From Thiomicrorhabdus heinhorstiae (GTDB lineage Bacteria; Pseudomonadota; Gammaproteobacteria; Thiomicrospirales; Thiomicrospiraceae), in the NCBI RefSeq assembly GCF_013391765.2, contig NZ_JACBGI020000026.1, positions 1 through 37,557 on the forward strand: a stretch of 37,557 nucleotides of DNA, written 5' to 3'. Under the pieces are notes generated by a model, which was not told the DNA's origin, did not search any database, and saw nothing but the letters and a program-made list of their open reading frames with translations. The translations under genes were made by a program, and so were the position numbers. Below are positions 1 through 8,000 of the stretch, in pieces; the stretch's first letter is position 1; each line of letters begins with the position of its first letter.

Positions 1-155
1 GGATTAAGTATTAAAACTTATCTTGAACAGTAATGCAATTAAAGGTGATTAAGCTAAAATCAAAAGGGTCAGACTCGATTGTTTTTTGATAGTCTCGATT
101 GAGAAGCCTTTTTAAAACTTCACTTTGCCTTTATCTCTCCAAACAGGTTTCTCCT

Positions 156-181
156 TACCTTTTGTTGTTCGACAAAAGGTA
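156..181. repeat. Perfect 10-bp hairpin
   Basis: TACCTTTTGT at 156-165 pairs exactly with ACAAAAGGTA at 172-181 around a 6-base loop. It has no coding context and lies at the left edge of a larger foldback region. Function is unknown. Confidence 0.6.
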
Positions 182-203
182 GGCGAAAAACGAACCCCGT
201 TCC

Positions 204-312
204 GCTTGCTAAGGCTGAGTAGCGCTTAATTTTGCGCGGCTTCAACTCCCTCGCTTCGCTCGGTCTGACAGCACCGCCGCTATTGCAAAATTTTTGCTAA
301 CTCAGCCTAAGC
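204..312. repeat. Long imperfect inverted repeat (foldback element)
   Basis: The left arm contains TAAGGCTGAGTAGCGC and then AATTTTGCGCGGC. The right arm contains GCCGCTATTGCAAAATT and then GCTAACTCAGCCTAAGCGC, which are the reverse complements with small bulges. The arms nest in the right order, so the segment can fold into one long stem about 100 bases end to end. This fits a palindromic dispersed repeat, a small non-autonomous element or a structured RNA. Copy number in the genome cannot be judged here. Confidence 0.55.
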
Positions 313-342
313 GCACTCCAAAGGGGAGATTTTGGTCTTTAG

Positions 343-369
343 GCTATGCTTTCGCGTAGCTCCCTTTTT
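343..369 (+). terminator. Terminator-like hairpin
   Basis: GCTATGC (343-349) pairs with GCGTAGC (354-360), with one G-T pair and a 4-base loop. TCCC and a run of five T follow. GGGGAG just upstream can extend the stem with CTCCC. It may end a transcript crossing the foldback region from the left. Confidence 0.4.
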
Positions 370-525
370 ACTATTTTCAGGCAATAGATTCCTTTTTCTT
401 CGTTTGCTATTTATAGATTGGGTCGTTGAAACCTAATACTTTCAATAAATTGTTGTTATGAATCGCTTTCGAAGAGTTGATTAGAATAACGCTTTCTAAA
501 TATTCCAGAGAGAAGGTGATTTGAA

Positions 526-819
526 ATGAGCCATTTTAAAAATATTGTTAAAGATACCAATATCAGTTCGGATGAGGCCTTACGCAGATTTGATGTGAAT
601 CTGGAGAACCTATGCAGTTGCGGTTTGCCTGCTGAGGAGATGGAGTCTAAGGTTCGCGAGTTATCAAAACTGTCTGCTTGGTTGCAGGAGGCGATTGAGA
701 AGGGCGAAACCATGGAAAACCTGCAACCTCGTGCTTCGCAACTGGCAAAGCTGGCCTTTGATGTAGGCTGCTGCCGTGATGAAGTTGAGCAACTGCTCAC
801 CATCTATCCCAAATACTGA
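526..819 (+). CDS. Small hypothetical protein, 97 aa
   Basis: Family not recognised. The protein is soluble, mostly charged and predicted helical, with no signal peptide and no membrane segment. It has four cysteines: a C-S-C motif near residue 31 and a C-C pair near residue 82. These could bind a metal or form disulfides, which is inference. The ATG at 526 follows an AGAAGGTGA ribosome site at good spacing. A strong hairpin terminator follows at 839-871, so it is probably a single-gene transcript. A 115-aa frame on the opposite strand covers much of it but has no ribosome site and an unnatural composition. Confidence 0.7.
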   Translation: MSHFKNIVKDTNISSDEALRRFDVNLENLCSCGLPAEEMESKVRELSKLSAWLQEAIEKGETMENLQPRASQLAKLAFDVGCCRDEVEQLLTIYPKY

Positions 820-838
820 TTCCTTTCATCGCTTACCG

Positions 839-871
839 TTCCCGCGCTTCTTCGCGGGAATATCAATTTTT
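839..871 (+). terminator. Intrinsic terminator after the 97-aa gene
   Basis: TTCCCGCG (839-846) and CGCGGGAA (853-860) form a perfect 8-bp stem with a 6-base loop. A T-rich tail follows (T-run about 867-871). It separates the small gene from the TolQ-like operon. Confidence 0.8.
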
Positions 872-903
872 CTTCGATTAATCGAAACTTCATTCATCCC
901 CAC

Positions 904-926
904 TGCGACAATTTGTCACATTGTCT
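904..926. promoter_or_regulatory. Palindromic repeat, copy 1 (candidate operator)
   Basis: The 23-bp sequence starts TGCGACAATTTGTC and ends CATTGTCT. It differs at one base from the copy at 1889-1911. It sits about 95 bases upstream of the TolQ-like gene, a natural place for an operator. In this copy the 3' half of the palindrome reads TTGTCACA, so symmetry is imperfect. The binding protein is unknown. Confidence 0.5.
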
Positions 927-1020
927 ATTTACTCTCCGGTTTCTAAAATTTTCGGCATATTAATAATGCTGTGATTACTCGTTTTAAGGGGAGTCGGTCT
1001 AGCTCTTTTCGGGAGAGAAA

Positions 1021-1527
1021 ATGAATTTTATTGAATTGACGATGGCGGAAGTGGCCAGTCTGTTTTTAATGCCGGTTTTGGTGATTTTGGCATTGATGTT
1101 TGCCTTCGCTTTTTACGAATTGGGACGATTCGGCTGGGAGTGGTTAATGCGCTCTTTGGGTAAGGATGCCCATCAGCCTTTAAATCATTTTTGGAAGAAG
1201 AACCCGCAAGCCGATCAGCAGGAAGTGGAACTGCAACTGTTACGTGAGATTGAACCTTTACGTTTGGTAAGCCGTATTGCACCGATGTTGGGGCTCGTCG
1301 CGACCATGATTCCAATGGGACCGGCATTGATGGCGGTGGCGAGCGGCAATTTTATGGAAGTCGCCAGTCAGCTGACGGTGGCTTTTGCTGCGGTCATTAT
1401 TGCGTTGTTATCCGCTTCGATGACTTTTATGACACTTTCGGTACGCCGTCGCTGGTTGCTGGAAGAGTTAAAAGCCTTGCTGAAAACTCGAATCTCACAA
1501 GCTGAACCGCAGCTGAAAGCGGCTTGA
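1021..1527 (+). CDS. MotA/TolQ/ExbB-family proton channel subunit
   Basis: This inner-membrane protein of 168 aa has three predicted membrane segments, at about residues 10-31, 86-108 and 115-140. The central part (about 72-150) has the MotA/ExbB pattern, with R-I-A-P-M-L-G-L at 85-92 entering the second segment. Known family members form the stator of a proton-driven motor that energises an outer-membrane or flagellar partner. The ATG at 1021 follows a GGGAGAG ribosome site. The next gene encodes a DUF2149-like partner and starts just after the stop, so the two are probably made as a complex. No TonB, receptor or flagellar gene lies nearby, so the energised target is unknown. Its length is below that of typical TolQ or ExbB (about 220-245 aa). 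Confidence 0.75.
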   Translation: MNFIELTMAEVASLFLMPVLVILALMFAFAFYELGRFGWEWLMRSLGKDAHQPLNHFWKKNPQADQQEVELQLLREIEPLRLVSRIAPMLGLVATMIPMGPALMAVASGNFMEVASQLTVAFAAVIIALLSASMTFMTLSVRRRWLLEELKALLKTRISQAEPQLKAA

Positions 1528-1535
1528 GGTGCGAG

Positions 1536-1883
1536 ATGAGTCAAATCGATCTGAATATTATTGAAGAAGACGAAGACGATCCGATTTTGAGCGTGGTCAA
1601 TATGGTTGACCTGTTCCTGGTGGTGATTGCGGTGTTGTTGATTATTGTGATGAGTAATCCGATCAACCCGTTTAACAGCGCTGAAAACGTCACGGTGATT
1701 AAAAATGCCGGACAGCCGAATATGGAAATTCTGGTTAAAGAGGGTGACGAGCTTAAAGAGTATAAATCGACCGGACAGATGGGCGAAGGTAAAGGCTCTA
1801 AAGCCGGTGTTGCCTACCGTTTGGAAGACGGCAGTATGATTTATGTGCCGGAGGGAATTCAGGCTTCCGGTTCTCTTCAATAG
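1536..1883 (+). CDS. DUF2149-like single-pass membrane partner of the TolQ-like channel
   Basis: 115 aa. An acidic N-terminus (E-E-D-E-D-D around residue 10-15) leads into one membrane segment at about 21-39. An aspartate (D25) sits at the membrane entry, in the position where ExbD, TolR and MotB carry their essential proton-binding Asp. The C-terminal 75 residues would lie in the periplasm. From memory, DUF2149 proteins are found next to TolQ-like genes, sometimes in cobalamin or CobN contexts; no such genes are present here. A TTG at 1524 is an alternative start, but the ATG at 1536 has a GAGGT site at good spacing. The start lies 8 bases after the upstream stop, indicating one operon. Confidence 0.65.
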   Translation: MSQIDLNIIEEDEDDPILSVVNMVDLFLVVIAVLLIIVMSNPINPFNSAENVTVIKNAGQPNMEILVKEGDELKEYKSTGQMGEGKGSKAGVAYRLEDGSMIYVPEGIQASGSLQ

Positions 1884-1888
1884 CGGGG

Positions 1889-1911
1889 TGCGACAATTTG
1901 TCGCATTGTCT
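1889..1911. promoter_or_regulatory. Palindromic repeat, copy 2
   Basis: It begins 5 bases after the DUF2149-like stop codon. The core TGCGACAATTTGTCGCA is a perfect palindrome of two 8-bp arms around a single T, followed by TTGTCT. It matches 22 of 23 bases with copy 1 at 904-926. Possible roles are an operator for whatever lies downstream or the second end of a small mobile cassette. Confidence 0.5.
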
Positions 1912-2197
1912 GACGGCGCTTAAGTTCTTACAATCGATTCTGTCTTACAAGTGTTGCTTGTTATCGGGGCTTCCCCGCCTCGATATCGAATCAACGCTTC
2001 AAAATTTTTAAATCCGCAACCTGACCAGAAGCGGATTGTTCATAGATTGCCCACGTTGCACGGTTGCGCGAAATACTTCGATTAATTAGAAGATTTTGCC
2101 GCCGTGTTTTTTTATGTCTGCAAAACCGCGGTTTTACTTCCCTTCTTATTATTTCTTAAGGTACACTTAATTTTGAACAATCTGTTCCCACTTTTAG

Positions 2198-2240
2198 CAT
2201 GGCAAAACGGCAGTCTGCGCTTTTTGCCATGTTCTTTTCA
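2198..2240 (+). terminator. Strong hairpin with T-rich tail
   Basis: CATGGCAAAA (2198-2207) pairs perfectly with TTTTGCCATG (2222-2231), and TTCTTTTC follows. It could terminate a short transcript started within 1911-2190, or attenuate transcription into rimK about 220 bases downstream. Confidence 0.45.
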
Positions 2241-2448
2241 TGCTTCCCGATGATCTGATTTTCCTTCAAGGAATGTCTTGGCAAGGCATCTTCCGGGCCT
2301 TTTATTCGCCGAGCGGTTTGTAAAATCGTTTTTTTGAGTCTAGACTTGATTTAACGCTATCTGTGCTGAAAACTTAGAGCGATAATAGCCATTTTTTATA
2401 TTCGGTTTATATGGCTGTCAAAACAGCCGCTTTTCGTAAGGAAAAAGC

Positions 2449-3354
2449 ATGAAAATTGCCCTACTATCCCGTGGTCCGGAACTTTACTCTACTCGTCGAA
2501 TCGTTGAGGCTGCAGAACAGCGCGGCCACGAGATAGAGGTGATCGATGCCCTGCGCTGCTATATGAATATCAGCAGTATGAATCCGCAGATTCACTATAA
2601 AGGTCAGCTTCTGGAAGGGTTCGACGCGGTGATACCTCGTATCGGAGCTTCGGTGACGTTTTACGGCACGGCGGTTCTGCGTCAATTTGAGATGATGGGC
2701 GTCTATCCGCTTAACGAATCGGTGGCGATCAGCCGTTCGCGCGATAAGTTGCGCAGTCTGCAACTGTTGTCGAGAAGAGGGATCGGTTTACCTGTAACCG
2801 GCTTTGCGCATTGCCCGGACGATATCGACGACATGCTGCAAATGGTTGGCGGCGCGCCGGTAGTGGTGAAATTACTGGAAGGTACCCAGGGAGTCGGTGT
2901 GGTGCTGGCGGAGACCCATTCGGCAGCCGAAAGTGTTATTCAGGCCTTTCAAGGCTTGAAAGCCAATATTCTGGTTCAGGAATTTATTCGTGAAGCCAAG
3001 GGTGCGGATATCCGCTGTTTTGTGGTTGGAAATAAAGTCGTAGCCGCCATGAAACGCCAAGGGAAAGAGGGCGAATTCCGTTCCAATCTGCATCGGGGCG
3101 GTAGCTCTTCTCTGGTGCGAATTACGCCTGAAGAACGTTCGACGGCTATCCGGGCCGCGAAGATCATGGGATTGAATGTCTGTGGTGTTGATCTGTTGCG
3201 ATCCAACCACGGGCCGGTGGTTATGGAAGTGAACTCTTCTCCCGGTTTGGAAGGGATTGAGGCGGCTTCGGCAAAAGACATTGCCAGTATGATGATCGAG
3301 TTTTTAGAAAAAAATTATAAACCGCATCGCACAACGACCCGAGGCAAGGGGTGA
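2449..3354 (+). CDS. rimK: RimK, ribosomal protein S6 glutamate ligase
   Basis: ATP-grasp ligase of 301 aa, full length (E. coli RimK is about 300). The known role is ATP-dependent addition of glutamate residues to the C-terminus of ribosomal protein S6. The N-terminal domain (1-95) has the typical S-R-G-P-E-L-Y-S start. The ATP-grasp part shows a lysine (K141), a glycine-rich loop G-T-Q-G-V-G (145-150), a V-Q-E-F hinge and a late M-E-V-N-S-S-P-G-L metal-binding segment. The start follows a TAAGGA ribosome site. The stop overlaps the next ATG (TGATG), so translation is coupled to the zinc hydrolase. The ATP-dependent zinc protease gene often found beside rimK is not here. Confidence 0.93.
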   Translation: MKIALLSRGPELYSTRRIVEAAEQRGHEIEVIDALRCYMNISSMNPQIHYKGQLLEGFDAVIPRIGASVTFYGTAVLRQFEMMGVYPLNESVAISRSRDKLRSLQLLSRRGIGLPVTGFAHCPDDIDDMLQMVGGAPVVVKLLEGTQGVGVVLAETHSAAESVIQAFQGLKANILVQEFIREAKGADIRCFVVGNKVVAAMKRQGKEGEFRSNLHRGGSSSLVRITPEERSTAIRAAKIMGLNVCGVDLLRSNHGPVVMEVNSSPGLEGIEAASAKDIASMMIEFLEKNYKPHRTTTRGKG

Positions 3355-4430
3355 TGAAAGGCAAAAAGCCCAATCATCCGATAACCATCGGGGGTATAAC
3401 GGTTTTGCCCGGCGAGCGCCGAACCATCGAATTGACGGCCGGCAAACTGTATACCCACTCCGAACTGACTATGCCGGTGCAGGTGATTTGCGGTCGGCTT
3501 GACGGCCCGGTTCTGTTTGTCTGCGCGGCAATTCACGGCGATGAATTAAACGGAGTTGAGATTATTCGCCGTCTTTTGAAAATCCGTTCCTTGAATCGCA
3601 TGCGCGGCACTTTGATTGCGGTGCCGATTGTCAATTTGCACGGTTTTATTCACGGTAGCCGCTACCTGCCGGATCGTCGCGATCTCAACCGCAGTTTTCC
3701 CGGTTCCGAAGAAGGCACGCTTGCGGCGAGAATGGCTGCCTTGTTTATGAAGGAAGTGGTCAGCCAATCGACGCACGGCATCGACCTGCATACCGGCGCG
3801 ATCAATCGTACCAATCTGCCGCAAATTCGCGCTAACCTGGCCGATTCGGAAACGCGACGTTTGGCCGAAGCATTTTCCGCCCCGTTGATGTTGAACGCTT
3901 CTTTAAGAAAAGGTTCTTTAAGATCGGCAGCGGTCAAACACGGTATTCCGATTTTGTTATATGAGGCTGGAGAGGCCTTGCGGTTCGACGAAATTTCCAT
4001 CCGTGCCGGGGTGCGCGGCATTGTTAATGTCTTGCGCGAACTGGGTAATCTGCCGAAAACTCGCAGCAGCACACCGGCGAAAAAAAGTTCGCGTGCGGTG
4101 GTGTCGCACAAAAGTTTATGGGTAAGGGCCGAGCAAAGCGGAATCTTCCGCTCCGTCGTTATAGACGGTGCACGGGTCATTGCCAACGAAACGTTGCTGG
4201 GGGTGATTTCCGATCCGTTCGGCGAGAGCGATTGCGAAATCTATTCGCCTTATAACGGGATTGTGATCGGTCAGATGAAAATGCCTTTGGTGAACGAAGG
4301 GGAAGCGCTGTTCCATATTGCGCGTTTTGCACGCAGTGATATCGTTGCCGATAAGGTCGATTCCTTCCATGAAGAGATTCAGCAGCAGGGACGTTTACTC
4401 TATCCAAGCGATGATATTCCGGCACTATAA
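3354..4430 (+). CDS. Succinylglutamate desuccinylase / aspartoacylase family zinc hydrolase
   Basis: 358 aa, M14-like carboxypeptidase fold. Predicted zinc ligands are H61 and E64 (in A-I-H-G-D-E) and H146 (in G-I-D-L-H-T-G). D-R-R-D-L-N-R-S-F-P-G at 107-117 matches the substrate-carboxylate motif of the family. E204 (L-L-Y-E-A-G-E) is the likely catalytic glutamate. The C-terminal part (about 250-350) resembles the beta-rich domain of AstE/aspartoacylase proteins. A GTG at 3351 is possible, but the ATG at 3354 overlaps the rimK stop and has AAGGGG upstream. It is not AstE of arginine catabolism by context, since no ast genes are present. The coupling to rimK suggests a substrate with a glutamyl or N-acyl amino-acid group; this is inference. 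Confidence 0.85.
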   Translation: MKGKKPNHPITIGGITVLPGERRTIELTAGKLYTHSELTMPVQVICGRLDGPVLFVCAAIHGDELNGVEIIRRLLKIRSLNRMRGTLIAVPIVNLHGFIHGSRYLPDRRDLNRSFPGSEEGTLAARMAALFMKEVVSQSTHGIDLHTGAINRTNLPQIRANLADSETRRLAEAFSAPLMLNASLRKGSLRSAAVKHGIPILLYEAGEALRFDEISIRAGVRGIVNVLRELGNLPKTRSSTPAKKSSRAVVSHKSLWVRAEQSGIFRSVVIDGARVIANETLLGVISDPFGESDCEIYSPYNGIVIGQMKMPLVNEGEALFHIARFARSDIVADKVDSFHEEIQQQGRLLYPSDDIPAL

Positions 4431-4448
4431 AACTTTGAGAGGTTGTCG

Positions 4449-5015
4449 ATGCAGTTACCCTATTGGCAGATTATTTTCAGTTCGCTGGTTGTCCTTGCAT
4501 ACTGGGGGTTGAGCTGGAGTGTCAAGCTGCTATTGACCCGCCTCGGGGAGAGTAAATCCGTTCCCGCCGTTCGGATCGATCATATCCTGAAGTATCTGAA
4601 GGTGATCGGCGTTTTCGTTGTGCTGATTCTGCTGATGATGATTTGGGGCGTTGATTATCGAGGTCTGCTGGTTCTGGCCTCGTCGGTGGTTGCGGTTTTG
4701 GGTGTGGCGCTTTTCGCGCAGTGGTCGATTTTGAGTAATATCACCGCCGGTGTGATTGTTTTCTTCTCTTTTCCCGCTCGCATCGGCGACGAAGTTGAAA
4801 TTATCGATGGAGCCAACAGTCTTCGCGGCACCATCGTCGAAATCAATATTTTTCAAGTAGTGCTGCAAGATGCCGACGAGCATTTGATTGCCTATCCGAA
4901 CAGCCTGATTCTGCAGCGCCCGGTGATCAAACACGATAAGCCTCCGGCGGAACAGGAAAGCAAACCTCTGCCGAAGATGGCGCAACGTATCCAGCAGTCG
5001 CGCCGCCAGTCTTAA
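4449..5015 (+). CDS. Minimal MscS-family mechanosensitive channel
   Basis: 188 aa, the core of a small-conductance mechanosensitive channel. Predicted membrane segments lie at about 6-28, 45-66 and 73-100. The last is the alanine- and glycine-rich pore helix ending in Q-W-S-I-L-S-N-I-T-A-G. A beta domain follows (F-P-A-R-I-G-D-E-V-E-I) with the typical Y-P-N-S turn. It is much shorter than E. coli MscS (286 aa) and lacks most of the C-terminal cytoplasmic cage. TTG at 4443 is an alternative start, but ATG 4449 has GAGAGG 6 bases upstream. It is the third gene of the rimK operon. Its stop overlaps the stop of the convergent pump gene. Confidence 0.85.
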   Translation: MQLPYWQIIFSSLVVLAYWGLSWSVKLLLTRLGESKSVPAVRIDHILKYLKVIGVFVVLILLMMIWGVDYRGLLVLASSVVAVLGVALFAQWSILSNITAGVIVFFSFPARIGDEVEIIDGANSLRGTIVEINIFQVVLQDADEHLIAYPNSLILQRPVIKHDKPPAEQESKPLPKMAQRIQQSRRQS

Positions 5016-8000
5016 AGCGAAGTGCGTTTCTGTTGCAGTTCTTTTTCCAGTTTATGGGTGGTATACAGCGGCGAATGCGCTCTGCGTGCCAGCCATGCAT
5101 AAAACATCGGAATCACAAACAGGCTCAGCAGCGTCGATAAGGCAACCCCCCAGAAAAGCACATAACCAAGGATCTGTCGCGTTTCCGCTCCGGCACCGCT
5201 GGAGAAAATCAGCGGAATCGCTCCGGCACAGGTGGTGATCGCCGTCATCAGAATTGGTCTTAAGCGCAGCTGAGTCGCGCGGATCAAGGCATGATACAGA
5301 GAGTAGCCGCGATCACGCAGCTGGTTGGCGAATTCGACGATCAGAATCCCGTTTTTGGTCGCCAGACCGATTAACAGAATCAGCGCGATCTGACTATAGA
5401 GGTTTAATGTCAGGCCGTGCAGCCAGAGAGCGAACAGACCGCCACCGATGGCCAAAGGAACGGTAAACATAATAATCAGTGGCGAGATGAAGCTTTCGAA
5501 TTGTGCTGCCAGCACCAGGAAAATCACCACCAGCGCAAACATGAATACAAAATACAGCGAAGCGCCGGTTTCAAAGAACTCTTTCGATTGACCTTTGTAG
5601 TCGAACACCGCTGTTTCCGGCAGCTCTTTTTTCGCCAGATCATGCAGATAACTAAGAGCGTCGCCGAGTGCAAGGTCGCCGTCCAGGCGTGCCGATAGAG
5701 TGATCGAACGCATGCGGTTATAACGGTTGAGGCTGGCGGCATCCGCATAGCTGTCGATCTGTACGACTTCTGCCAGAGAGATCATATCTCCCTGATTACT
5801 GCGCAGATAGATCTGGTCCAGATCCTGCGGATCGCGGAATTGGCTGTGATCGGCTTCAAGCAGGATATCGTACTCTTCCCCTTTGTACAGGAAGGTCGTG
5901 ACTTTCTTCGAACCGAGCAGAGTTTGCAAAGTCCCGTTGAGGGTTTCCATATCGATTCCCAATGCTTCGGCACGAGGATAGTCGATATGCACCGCCAGCT
6001 GCGGCTTATTCGGTTCAAAATCCCAGTCCAGACCGCTTAGTCCCGGATTGGTTTTGTCGATAGCGCTGTCCATGATTTCGCGCCATTCCTTGAGTTCTTC
6101 GTAGCTGTTGCCGCTAATAACGAACTGTACCGGGCTGCTGATGCGTCCACCGATACTGGAACGCATAATCGGCACCGCCTTGATGCCGCTTAAATCGGCG
6201 AGACGTTTTTTGACTTCGTCCATAATCGTAAAGGCGGAACGGCGGTCGGCCCAATCGTTGAGAACGATAATGGCAAAACCGGTATTGAATATCTGCCCGT
6301 TCGAGAAGGAACGCGGCGAACGAACCAGCAAACGCTTGGCTTCGCCGGATTCGACTAGAGGCATCAAGCGCTCTTCGATTTCGTGCAGATAAGTCTGCAT
6401 ATAATCGAAGCTGGCACCTTCGGGACCTTTTATCGAGATGAAGAAGGCGCCGCGGTCTTCTTTCGGCAGATACTCTTGCGGTGTTTCTTTAAACCAGACG
6501 TAACTCAGTGTAATCAGAGCGGCAAACAGCGCCAGCGGAATCCACGGACGGCGTAGCAGTCCGGTGAGCAGTTTCTGGAATAATGGATGCGAAACGCGTT
6601 TGGCGGTTTTTTGCGTCGCGCGGGCGCGGAGAATCTTCGAAGCCAGAGCCGGGGAGAGCGTTAGAGCAACCCAGCTGGAAAACAGCACCGCTACCGATAA
6701 GGTGATGGCGAATTCGGAGAACAGACGCCCGATATTGCCCTGTAAAAATCCGATCGGCATAAACACCGATACCAGAACCAGAGTGGTGGCGATAACTGCA
6801 AACCCGACCTGGCGTGTTCCGAGATAGGCGGCGCTTAGTGGCGAATAGCCGCGATCCAGATGGCGCTGCACGTTTTCCAATACCACTATGGCGTCATCCA
6901 CGACCAGCCCGATAGCGAGGACCATCGCCAGCAAGGTCAGCAGGTTGACCGAGAAGCCCAGCATCCATAGAACCCAGAAAGTGGCGATCAACGAGACCGG
7001 CAAAGTCACCGTTGGAATCAGTGCTGCTCGGACGTTACGCAGAAACGCCAGCATGACCAGTACCACTAGCCCTAAAGCGATAAATAGGGTTTTATACACT
7101 TCATTGACGGCACTTTCGACAAACACCGAAGCGTCATAACTGTTTTCCAGGCTCATTCCTTCCGGTAAGGTCGGATTAAGCGCATCGCGGCGTTCTTTGG
7201 CGAGATTAGCCACCGTTAAGGTGTTGGCGTTGGATTGTTTGATAATCCCGATTCCGACCATCGGAATACCGTTACCCTGGAAGATACGGCGTTTTTCGAC
7301 TGCGCCGAGCTCGACTTTGGCAACATCGCCGAGACGAAGCTGCATCCCGTCGGACTGTTTAATAATCAGGGTTTCCAGTTTGTCGACCGTCGATAGCGGC
7401 TTTTTCATTTGCAGCGTCAGCAGCACCTGATCGCCTTGTAGACTGCCGGCCGGCAATTCGACATTGGAGGCTTGCAAACTGTCTTCCACGTCCTTGACGG
7501 TAACGCCGTACAGCGCCATTTTTCTCGGATCGAGCCAGATTCTTAAAGCGTACGACTGGCCGCCACCGATACGGATACGGGCCGCTCCGTCAAGCACCGC
7601 AAAGCGATCGACCAGATAGCGTTCGGCGTAATCGGTCAGTTCGGCAACCGTCATGCGGTCGCTGACGAGGTTGAACCAGATAATGACGCTCTCGTCGCCG
7701 TCGACTTTTTCGACTTCCGGTGCCAGAGCCTGTTCGGGGAGATTGTCGAGAATCCGCGAGACGCGGTCGCGAATGTCGTTAGCAGCGGCATCGATATCGC
7801 GGCTGAGATTAAATTCGACTTTGATTTTGGATAGCCCGTCGGTCGAGGTGGATTCGATGTAGCGAATACCGGAAATCCCGGCAATACGGTTTTCGATGAC
7901 TTTGGTAATCCGGGTTTCGACAACACTGGCGGAGGCACCGGGGTATTTGGTGTCGATGGTGACGATAGGCGGATCGATGTTGGGGTATTCGCGCAGACTC

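Larger units (their letters stand above)
1..525. other. Gene-free AT-rich stretch with foldback element
   Basis: No convincing coding frame. A minus-strand frame at 456-803 is a shadow of the plus-strand gene at 526. The stretch contains a perfect 10-bp hairpin (156-181), a long imperfect inverted repeat (about 204-312) and a terminator-like hairpin (343-369). The last bases before 526 carry an AGGTGA ribosome site for the next gene. Confidence 0.6.
1884..2448. other. Long gene-free region with several hairpins
   Basis: No coding frame of note. It contains the palindromic repeat (1889-1911), a CGGGG/CCCCG hairpin near 1963-1975, AATCCGC (2011-2017) pairing with GCGGATT (2031-2037), the 14-bp palindrome AAAACCGCGGTTTT (2122-2135) and a 10-bp stem at 2198-2231. 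The rimK promoter must lie in its right part, but no clear -35/-10 pair was identified. A small RNA is possible; nothing in it matches a family I know. Confidence 0.5.

Noticed and set aside
456-803. 115-codon minus-strand frame
   Set aside because: Antisense to the 97-aa gene, which has the better ribosome site and a terminator. Serine-rich composition suggests a shadow.
940-1000. Sigma-54 promoter after the first palindrome
   Set aside because: GG and GC elements near 954-970 have the wrong spacing, 12 instead of 10 bases between them.
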